From: an uncultured Selenomonas sp.
GTDB lineage: Bacteria > Bacillota > Negativicutes > Selenomonadales > Selenomonadaceae
Length of the DNA stretch: 39,598 nucleotides
NCBI GenBank assembly: GCA_900552565.1
Contig: USAK01000016.1
Coordinates: 1-39,598 of the forward strand
Direction of reading: 5' to 3'
Numbering within the stretch: position 1 is the first letter of the stretch; the number at the start of each line of letters is the position of its first letter. Shown piece by piece: positions 1 through 7,500 of this stretch. The position numbers were made by a program, and so were the translations under genes. The notes under the pieces were generated by a model. The model searched no databases. It saw nothing but the letters and a program-made list of their open reading frames with translations, and was not told the origin of the DNA.

Positions 1-649
1 GGGCATAAAGTAGATTCATGCAATACCGATTTACACAAACTATTTTACACTCCCTCTAAAACAGATTATTCGACGCAAAATCAAAGACAAGGAAATGTTG
101 GCCTTGCTCGATGATATAATCGACAGCACGCACACGGAACGGAATGTTCCTATTGGGAACTTCCTTTCGCAATGGTTCGGCAACGTTTTCATGAACGAGA
201 TGGATATGTATGTAAAACATGTTTTGCATGTGAAAGCTTATATCCGCTATTGCGACGATTTTATTCTGCTGGGCGATGATAAGCAACAGATGAACGAATG
301 GGCAGAGAAAATCACAGCTTTCGTCAATGACCGTCTGGATATGAAACTGAGTAAGAACAATTTGTTCCATACGTATCAAGGGATTGATTTTCTTGGCTAT
401 CGACATTTTCATAATGGGAAACTTCTTGTGCGGAAGCGGACGGCAAAGCGAATCAAGCGGCGTATGCGCATTGTTGAGCGTAAGCTATCAAACGGCACAA
501 TGGATGTTGCTACAGCTCGTGGCAAGGTTGCTTCGGCTAATGGTTGGATGAAACACGCTCACACGCACCATTTAAAAGAGACACTTCATTTCGATAAATT
601 AAAGGAGGCTGTGGGAATTGGAAAAAGAAGAAAGCGAAAAAGTTCATAG
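1..649 (+). CDS. Reverse transcriptase, DGR/phage type, 5' end missing and possibly frameshifted
   Basis: This is the C-terminal half of an RNA-directed DNA polymerase. The catalytic YxDD box reads YCDD at bases 248-259, preceded by the PIGN...SQ motif near base 150 and followed by the FLGYR motif near 390-410. The basic C-terminal thumb ends in a Lys/Arg run. The PIGN/SQ and FLGYR pattern with this thumb is what I know from reverse transcriptases of diversity-generating retroelements (DGRs) and related phage enzymes, more than from group II introns. The 5' end lies outside the window. The main frame (frame 2) has a stop at 11-13, while frame 1 over bases 1-51 reads like the upstream catalytic Asp motif (TDLHKLFYT), so the gene may carry a small deletion near base 50. 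The next gene starts inside its 3' end. No template repeat was recognised. Reverse transcriptase identity is secure; the DGR assignment is inference. Confidence 0.85.
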
Positions 650-923
650 GTTTGCTGATTTTGCAGAAGAAACTGCATTGGACGGCGAGAAGAAGAAACT
701 GTCTGAGATTTTGAATCAGGAAATCGTCGTTACAGGCCAGATGATTACGCACTCGACGAAAAACTCCGGAGAATGTCTTAAGCTACAATATCGAATGAAC
801 GGAACGGTATATGTCACATTTACTGGTAGTCAAGTTCTGATTAAGCAAATCAAGAAATACGCCGACCAAATCCCATTCGTCACAACGATTAAGCAAGTAG
901 GTATGTATTACTCATTTACATAA
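618..923 (+). CDS. Small unrecognised phage protein downstream of the reverse transcriptase
   Basis: A 101-residue protein starting at TTG 618, nine bases after an AAAGGAGG ribosome site at 601-608. It overlaps the end of the reverse transcriptase by 32 bases, so the two are probably translationally coupled. The N-terminal 30 residues are acidic and helical (HRFADFAEETALDGEKKK). The rest alternates short hydrophobic strands (EIVVTGQMI, CLKLQYRM, TVYVTFTGSQVL) with a final helix and aromatic strand. The beta-rich pattern with a G-S turn would suit a small OB-like nucleic-acid-binding fold, but this is inference from pattern only. I do not recognise a named family. Its place suggests a partner of the reverse transcriptase. 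Confidence 0.75.
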   Translation: MEKEESEKVHRFADFAEETALDGEKKKLSEILNQEIVVTGQMITHSTKNSGECLKLQYRMNGTVYVTFTGSQVLIKQIKKYADQIPFVTTIKQVGMYYSFT

Positions 924-937
924 CGGAGGTATTTGCA

Positions 938-1249
938 ATGGTAGGATATCCAAAGACGCTAAAAACAAGAGAAGATTATGAGTTTGTACGTCAGTACTTC
1001 CCAAAGGAGAAATGGCAGGAAGACTTTCAGGACCTGTTAGACAGCATGTACCAGTGGTACAACATGGGCGCGATTGCAGAGGCGGACGGCAAGACGGACG
1101 ACACGCACAAGGTTGTTGTTGACGAGAGCCGCGGCGATGGCACGAAGACGTACTACCAGTACGAGAAGAAGATTGACGAGAACTGCAAGCTGTACCGCCT
1201 TGGGTACACCGAAGCACAGGTCAAGGGCTATCTGGGGGCGAGCGCATGA
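938..1249 (+). CDS. Small unrecognised phage protein
   Basis: A 103-residue soluble protein with a clear GGAGGT ribosome site before ATG 938. The N-terminal half is helical and aromatic (EDYEFVRQYFPKEKWQEDFQDLLDS region, given here in outline). The C-terminal half has a TDDTHKVVVDES strand-turn and a KLYRLGYTEAQVKGYL helix. There is no signal peptide, membrane segment or enzyme motif. Its stop codon overlaps the next start (ATGA at 1246-1249), so it belongs to the same virion operon. It could be an accessory of the reverse-transcriptase cassette or a minor virion protein; nothing in the sequence decides. Confidence 0.75.
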   Translation: MVGYPKTLKTREDYEFVRQYFPKEKWQEDFQDLLDSMYQWYNMGAIAEADGKTDDTHKVVVDESRGDGTKTYYQYEKKIDENCKLYRLGYTEAQVKGYLGASA

Positions 1250-1617
1250 AAACGCTTGACGAGTGGAAACGCTGGTACGAGAAAGAAGCAGAGCCAGCCG
1301 ACCCGATAGAGGGCGCATCCCTCTACTTCGAGCCGGAGCATGGCTTTTTTTATTACAAGATTTTCCCTGATATTCACGCGATGTACGTAGACCATTTTGC
1401 AACAGACAATTACCAGTACCTTTTCCGCAGGGCGCGTGAGATTGCACGGGCGGCAGGCTGCGGCGAAGTCATCACGCAGACATTCCATCTCGCGAAGGCT
1501 TATGCGAGATTGTCGAAAGCTCATCTTGACTTAGGGCACAGCACGCGGGGCGCGAATGGGAAATGGTATTGGGCATTTACGGAGGTGTTGAACAATGTGG
1601 AAAGTAATCGACCTTGA
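1246..1617 (+). CDS. Putative GNAT-like internal virion protein (T7 gp13-like by position)
   Basis: A 123-residue protein starting at ATG 1246, overlapping the previous stop as ATGA. The layout resembles small phage GNAT-like proteins: an N-terminal strand region (ASLYFEPEHGFFYYKIFP), a central helix (NYQYLFRRAREIARAAG) and a terminal part with KAYARLSKAHLDLGH and an aromatic last strand (WYWAF). In T7-like podoviruses gp13, a small protein with such a fold, sits just before the ejection proteins gp14-gp16, and the same order is seen here. No acetyl-CoA loop is clear, so activity should not be assumed. The family call is inference from order and weak pattern. Confidence 0.6.
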   Translation: MKTLDEWKRWYEKEAEPADPIEGASLYFEPEHGFFYYKIFPDIHAMYVDHFATDNYQYLFRRAREIARAAGCGEVITQTFHLAKAYARLSKAHLDLGHSTRGANGKWYWAFTEVLNNVESNRP

Positions 1618-2776
1618 TTGCTTCGGCGTACCAATGGAGCCAGCACTTAGACGGGAAGGACGTTGCAGATTCAAGAAGGGCGGGCACAGCTCGTCAACGA
1701 CAACGCGAACCATTCCAGGGCAGACGCCGAACGAAGCACAGCTCGAAAATGGCTTGATGGGCTATGCAAGAAGCGGCCTCAATGCATCTAGCGGTATCAT
1801 GAATCAGGCTATCCAGTCAATCAGCAGGCAGTACAATCCAAATTGGACGAGCCTTGCGGGCAACTACAATAACACGATGGGAACCGTAACGAACGGCTAC
1901 AATAATCTGATGCAGGGCAATCTTCCTTCACAGTTTGCAGAAGCGCGCAGGAAGGCGCTGAACAATGATTTACAGCAGACCGTCGGCAGTGCCGTCAGCG
2001 GCCTTGCAGACCGCGGTATCATCAACAGCTCGGTAACGAACAAAGCACTTGACGATATCTCGGAAGACGCAAGTAGTCAGCTTGCAAAGTCGTATGCTTC
2101 GGATTTGAGCACGTATGCCGGACTTTTGAGCGGCGCTGCGTCGAATGCAAATCAGGTCCTTGCAGGCAATCAGCTCGCGCAGGATGCATCAGAGACGCCG
2201 ACAGAAAGCCTTTTTCAGTACGCACAGGCGCTTGCCAACCCTGCAAGCAATATGTACAACACGATGTACAGCGGCCGCATGGGCACGGGCAGTACGACGA
2301 CCACGACGAGTCAGCCGAACAACTCGGTATGGTCCACTATCGGTTCCCTCGGCACGGCATATATCTTGTGCTTTACGGGCGACACTCTTGTCACGACGCC
2401 GCAGGGGTACAAGCCTATCAAGGAAATAAAACGCGGCGACGAAGTACTTTCCCTTGATGAGCATAACAAACTGGTCACGAAGAAGGTCAGCGACGTTACA
2501 GGCGCACATGAGCGTGATATTGTAGACGTCTATTTCGGCGATGGTACGACATGGCATACGACGGCACGTCAGCGCTATTATGACGGCGTACACTTCGCCA
2601 GCATTGACAGTGACGAGCCCCCGCAGGCGTTCGTCTTTCAGGGCAGGCCTGTTGATGTGCTGCGCGTGAGTGAGACCGGACGCAAGGCGCTTGTCTATGA
2701 CTTGACGCTTGAAGGACCGGCAGACCGCAATATTTTCTTTGCTAATGATGTAGCTGCAGAAGGGATGGGCGATTGA
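1595..2776 (+). CDS. Phage structural/ejection protein with C-terminal Hint domain
   Basis: A 393-residue protein; ATG 1595 follows a GGAGGT site. Residues 1-35 include a Ser/Thr-rich segment. Residues 35-230 are Gln/Asn/Ala-rich and helical, typical of internal virion or DNA-injection proteins. A Thr/Ser linker and a short hydrophobic stretch (about 245-258) precede a Hint (hedgehog/intein) domain that starts at Cys-Phe-Thr-Gly-Asp near residue 259, with IKEIKRGDEVLSL as its second strand. The domain runs to the protein end (FFANDVAAEG), leaving no C-terminal extein. The usual block-B TxxH appears as TARQ, and the terminal His-Asn is replaced by Glu-Gly, so normal splicing is not expected. 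It may cut, lock or only scaffold. The stop overlaps the next start region (TTGA at 2773-2776). Confidence 0.8.
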   Translation: MWKVIDLDCFGVPMEPALRREGRCRFKKGGHSSSTTTRTIPGQTPNEAQLENGLMGYARSGLNASSGIMNQAIQSISRQYNPNWTSLAGNYNNTMGTVTNGYNNLMQGNLPSQFAEARRKALNNDLQQTVGSAVSGLADRGIINSSVTNKALDDISEDASSQLAKSYASDLSTYAGLLSGAASNANQVLAGNQLAQDASETPTESLFQYAQALANPASNMYNTMYSGRMGTGSTTTTTSQPNNSVWSTIGSLGTAYILCFTGDTLVTTPQGYKPIKEIKRGDEVLSLDEHNKLVTKKVSDVTGAHERDIVDVYFGDGTTWHTTARQRYYDGVHFASIDSDEPPQAFVFQGRPVDVLRVSETGRKALVYDLTLEGPADRNIFFANDVAAEGMGD

Positions 2777-2778
2777 GT

Positions 2779-3018
2779 ATGAATCCAATTTCGTTAGGCG
2801 TGAATCATCAGCTTCCGTCACTCTTGGAGATGGCGCAGAACTTTGCGAATCAGCGGACGCCGCAGGTACAGCAGAATCAGAATTCACAGTTTGACTGGGG
2901 CAAAATGCCGTACCTGATGGCGGAGCAGGGGCTTGCGCAGAATAACGGTTCGCCGCTTGGCGCACTTGCTCAGATGCTCGGTTCGTACTGGATGAAGGGA
3001 GGCTTGCAGAATGGCTAA
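2779..3018 (+). CDS. Small phage protein, probable virion component
   Basis: A 79-residue protein rich in Gln, Asn, Leu and Met. The start is either ATG 2779, behind a GGGATGGG purine stretch, or TTG 2773, which overlaps the upstream TGA as TTGA. I prefer ATG. The C-terminal part (PLGALAQMLGSYWMKGG) is strikingly like a stretch near the N-terminus of the next protein (PLQALADIVGAYWQKKA), which suggests the two share a short helical motif and perhaps a binding partner. It overlaps the next gene by eight bases. I do not recognise a family. Confidence 0.7.
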   Translation: MNPISLGVNHQLPSLLEMAQNFANQRTPQVQQNQNSQFDWGKMPYLMAEQGLAQNNGSPLGALAQMLGSYWMKGGLQNG

Positions 3019-4567
3019 CAACGGCGATTATTGGAGTGGTGGCGGCTGGGCTGCGCCACAGAGCAACTATATGCAGGGCCTTCCGGGCACGGTCGGCGCA
3101 CAGACAGCGAACGCGAACTACGGGCCATTGCAGGCACTCGCGGATATCGTCGGCGCATACTGGCAGAAGAAAGCGTATGAAGGCGCACTCGGCTATGCAT
3201 CTTCGCCGGAGATGAAGAACGACCTCGACAAGCTGACACAGCCGGTCGCAGAGAAAGTAGACGTACCGCCAGAGCAGAACGGTGATAAGGCGATGCAGAA
3301 CGCGGTACAGTCAATGCAGATTAGCGGACAGCTGCCGAACACGGACTGGCTGCACAAGAACACGCCAGCGTTTGAACTGACGCCAATTCAGAAGATGGCG
3401 CCGGGCAGTCAGTCGCTTATCAAGGCCGCGACGGATTTTGCGAACGTTGCACAGCAGCCGGGCAAGGACACGAAAGCGAAACTGCAGGCGCAGTACGACG
3501 AGTTTGCAAAGAACCAGAAAGAGCATCCCGAATGGTTCGCAGGGAACACGTACACGGGCGGCGACGAGAAAGCACGCGTCAAAGCAAACCTCGACTATGC
3601 GCAGGGCAAGGCCGTTGCAGACAACGCATACAGCGCGCGCACGGGCAAGTTTAAGAGCGGCTTAGAGCAGTACGGATATACTGGTAGGACGCGGGCGGCA
3701 TCATGGCAGGAGGTCAAAGACCGCGCGGCTGACCTTAAATCGAAAGCAATGCAGATGGCTTACAAGCGCTACGGCATCCGCGGCGCACAGATGGCAGAGC
3801 CTATGATTGACCAAGCCATTCAGGACCGCTTGCAGGCGTTCAGCGGCGCGACGCTCCAGCAGGCACGTGCACCAATTGACAGCTTTATTGCACAGCATAC
3901 AGACGACCTCAACGACCCGAAAACTTATTTCCAGCTCGGGCGCATGATGACGGACTACAACATAGCGGCAAAGCAGATGGGCCAGCCTGTGTTCGATACA
4001 AGCCTTGTCACACAGCTGCAGAAGATGGGCGAAGTATCTGTCACGAAGTCGAATCAGGGCGGCTACACAAGCTATATCGCCGTCAAGAAGAATGGCGGCA
4101 GCTTCGGCAAAGATAAAAACGGCAATCCTGTTTATGCCGTCAATATCATGAAAGAAGCAAAGACGCCAACGTGGAAAGAACAGCAGGACGTACAGCTGAC
4201 AAAAGCAAAGATTGTCGAAACGAACCGTCACAACAACGCAAAAGAAAGCCTTGGCAGAGCTAAGCTTGCAGAGACGCACAGACACAACGTCGTGCAGGAG
4301 AGCAAGCCAACGAGAAGCGGCGGACGGTCTGGAAGCGGCACGTCGAAAGCAGAAGAAAATATAAAAGCAAATCTTAGTGAGCAGTTGAACCGTATGAAGA
4401 TTGCCGTAGAGAATAACGACCATGACGGGGCAGACGCAGCACGCGCAGCTATACAGAAGATGTACGACCAAGGGAAGATTCCAGTCGATGTGTATCAGGC
4501 AGACGGTGGTGTTTATCAGACAATGGAAGACTTGCTTTCTAGATTGCCAGAAGAAGACGATGGCTAA
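3011..4567 (+). CDS. Internal virion/DNA-ejection protein (gp15-like by position)
   Basis: A 518-residue hydrophilic protein; ATG 3011 follows GGGAGG at a good distance. After a Gly/Asn/Gln-rich N-terminus and the PLQALADIVGAYWQKKA helix it is almost wholly alpha-helical, rich in Ala, Gln and Lys. Residues about 390-430 have two near-copies of a KxxETxRHN motif (KIVETNRHNNAKES and KLAETHRHNVVQES), followed by a Gly/Ser linker and an acidic C-terminus. There is no signal peptide or membrane segment. Its place between the Hint-domain protein and a giant transglycosylase protein matches gp15 in the T7-type gp14-gp15-gp16 ejection set. That role is inference from order and composition. Confidence 0.75.
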   Translation: MANNGDYWSGGGWAAPQSNYMQGLPGTVGAQTANANYGPLQALADIVGAYWQKKAYEGALGYASSPEMKNDLDKLTQPVAEKVDVPPEQNGDKAMQNAVQSMQISGQLPNTDWLHKNTPAFELTPIQKMAPGSQSLIKAATDFANVAQQPGKDTKAKLQAQYDEFAKNQKEHPEWFAGNTYTGGDEKARVKANLDYAQGKAVADNAYSARTGKFKSGLEQYGYTGRTRAASWQEVKDRAADLKSKAMQMAYKRYGIRGAQMAEPMIDQAIQDRLQAFSGATLQQARAPIDSFIAQHTDDLNDPKTYFQLGRMMTDYNIAAKQMGQPVFDTSLVTQLQKMGEVSVTKSNQGGYTSYIAVKKNGGSFGKDKNGNPVYAVNIMKEAKTPTWKEQQDVQLTKAKIVETNRHNNAKESLGRAKLAETHRHNVVQESKPTRSGGRSGSGTSKAEENIKANLSEQLNRMKIAVENNDHDGADAARAAIQKMYDQGKIPVDVYQADGGVYQTMEDLLSRLPEEDDG

Positions 4568-4588
4568 TGATAAAAGGAGAGTGGGCGC

Positions 4589-7500
4589 ATGGCAATGTTA
4601 AGCTCGGACGATTGGGATAGTGTCAAACAGCAACGCTTCGGCAGTGACGATGAATATCAAGGCTATCTGTCAAAACTTGATGATGATCAGGCGGCGGCTA
4701 GCAGTTCAGATGATTCTTCGAGCGACGACGGAAGCAGCAGTAGTATCCTTGCTACACTCTCCGGCCTTGGCGACGACCTCAAGAACATCGTAACGAAGAT
4801 TGGACAGGTACAGCAGGACCAAAGCCAGATGCAGATGGACTACGCGAAGGGCGAGACGCAGGCGGTCGAAGATATCGCACAAGACGTAGCAGATCATTAC
4901 AACAAGACCAACTACAATATCATCTTGAACAGCGCGCGCGATGATGAAGGCAATGTTACGCCAGAGTCGGCGGCGCAGGCAGAGAACGGCGACAATGGCG
5001 GCTACGACCCCCTGACAACGGAGGAAGAACAGACACTTGCGCACGTCGGCGACCCGTCCTACGACCCGGCTAATCAGGATCAGAACACAGTGGCGGCACA
5101 TATCCGCAGGGATACGGACGAATGGAGCAACAACCTCGTAAACGACGTGAAGGACCTTGCGGGCACGGTGTATAAAGAGCTGACGGCTACGAGCCTGCAA
5201 CAGCTTCAAGACCTCGACTATCAGGCAGGGCAGAATTTGTGGGATGTGTACAGCGATGTTGCGCGGCCGGCTGGCATGATTGCCATGACGCCGGGAATGC
5301 CAGCACCGATTCGCGGCGCGGCGGGTATCCTCTACGCGCCGAAGTTCCTGTCTGATATCGGCGACATGTACAGCGGTACAGGCGAGGGCGGCGGTGAAGG
5401 CGGTATCAGTGGCGTCGTGCAGGGCCTTGTGGTGAATCCTCTCAACCAGATGATTGAAGATATCTCGAACCCTGAACAGCTTGTCGAGGATATCAAGGCG
5501 CATCCTGCGAACCTCTGGGATAGAGTGCTGATGCCAGCAACGATGGCAGAGGGCGGCTATCACGCAGTACGCAAGGGCGCTGACCTCGCGGGCACGGCAA
5601 AAGACAAGATTGCAAGTGCATTCAGTAAAGACGACAGCGCGGCAGACACGGCAGGCGGCGACGAATTCACGCCGCCACCAGTTGAATCCGCAGAAGATAT
5701 CGTGCAGGAAGCAGACGACGCGGCAGGGCCTAGTACCGGCTATAGCGGCGGTGACGGTGTGGCTCACATCGACACGGGCCACGGCGATATCGACGTATGG
5801 ATTAATGACGCGGCTGCGCAGAATGGTGTTGACCCTGTTATTCTGCATAAGATGGCACAGCAGGAAAGCGGACACGGCGAAGCAGATTCGAACGTTATGC
5901 AAGTGCTTGACAGCACGGGCGCGGCGATGGGATTTGATGATATGTCAGACCCGAAGCAGTCTATCTATGCAGGCGCGAAATACCTTGCTGAAATGCTCAA
6001 GCAGGACGGCGGTGATTATGACGCGGCTATTCGCGATTACAACGGCGGCGGCGACCCAAACTACCTGCAACATGTTATGGACCAGCCAGATTACGGCACG
6101 CCGGAGTATCAGGGCGGCGGTAGTTCTGGCGGCTATGATGTACCGGCAGAAGCAGAGTACACGTTGGAGCCTGGCGCCATTCACGACGGGTTCGACGAGG
6201 GCACGGAAGCAAAACTTCGTCTGCTCGATAAATGGTATGCAGACCATACGGGCGGCGAGCATCTCGATATTTCTTCCATGCGAGACGGTACACACAGTGA
6301 CCCGAACCACGCTGCGGGAAGGGCGGCAGATATCGTCAACGACCGCTTGCAGGACCCTGAATTCCGCGCACAGTTCACGGAAACAGCGCACGAGCTCGGC
6401 TTCAAGACATACGATGAATTCGATAAATCGAACTGGACGGAGAACACGACGGGCTACAACTTCCATATCTCGGACGATGGCACGCCGCTTTCCAACCTGC
6501 GCTATAGAAGCAACGGCCCAACGGACGACGACCCATACGGCCTGAACAAAGACGATAACACGAGCACGTCAGCACCGGAGCCTGACGACGACGGACCGCT
6601 CAAAGACCTCAACGGCAAAGAGATTGACGAGGAAGAGGAGGGCACGCCGAAGGAAGGCAAGGCCGACAGTGCCGAGGAAGAAGCGCAGCAGGAAGCAGAA
6701 GACCTGCAGAAGGCCACGGAGCCTGCCAAAGTAAATTGGGGCGAAGGTGATACGGCGAACGATGCACGCGAGCTCGACAATTATATCGACTCGCTTGAGC
6801 AGGAACGTCAGCGCATGATTGACGAAGAAGTGCAGCTGATGAAAGACAATCCAGACGGCAAAGGCGTAGACGTAGGCTATACGACAGACGACCGCGGGCA
6901 GATTAACGGACGATGGGCACAGAGCAAAAATCCGCAGTGGTACCAGGACGCATACAAGCGACTTGGCAGAAAGCCGCGGCAGTCTGACTTGCCTATGCTT
7001 GCAAAGGAACGCTTGCAGAATATCGAGGACTTCGGCGTGCTGGAACGACAGCTGCGCGAAGCAAACCACGTCCGCGACTATATGCGGGAGCACCCGACCG
7101 AAACGTTTGAAGATGCTTTCAAGTACATCGATGAGAATCATCTGCTGATGGGCGATAAGAGCGGCGCGCCGAACTCTCGTATCGACCAGAGCAGCACGCC
7201 AAAGGTCAACAACCTTGCACGTGCTGATAATCCGATGATTCAAGCCGACTCGAACGCACCCGCGCCCATGAAACCGACACAGGCAGGACAGCCGGTACCA
7301 GACCGCGAGGGCAGAAAGCCTGTCTCTACGCTCGGTACAGCAAAGCCGAAGGGAAATTATCTGAGCGACAGTGTGACGCGCGAACAAATCTTTACGCGGG
7401 CACGTGACCTGTTCGGTACGATTCGCAACGGCAGGACGGGGCGCGGCTTCAACGGATGGTACAACCGCGGTACGGACGTAGCACGCACGGCAGAATTCGG

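Noticed and set aside
649..1250. DGR template repeat just downstream of the reverse transcriptase
   Set aside because: The stretch is coding throughout and no near-copy with adenine-specific mismatches was recognised elsewhere in the window by eye.
2366..2776. Active intein
   Set aside because: There is no C-extein after the domain, and block-B His and terminal Asn are not found, so protein splicing is not supported.
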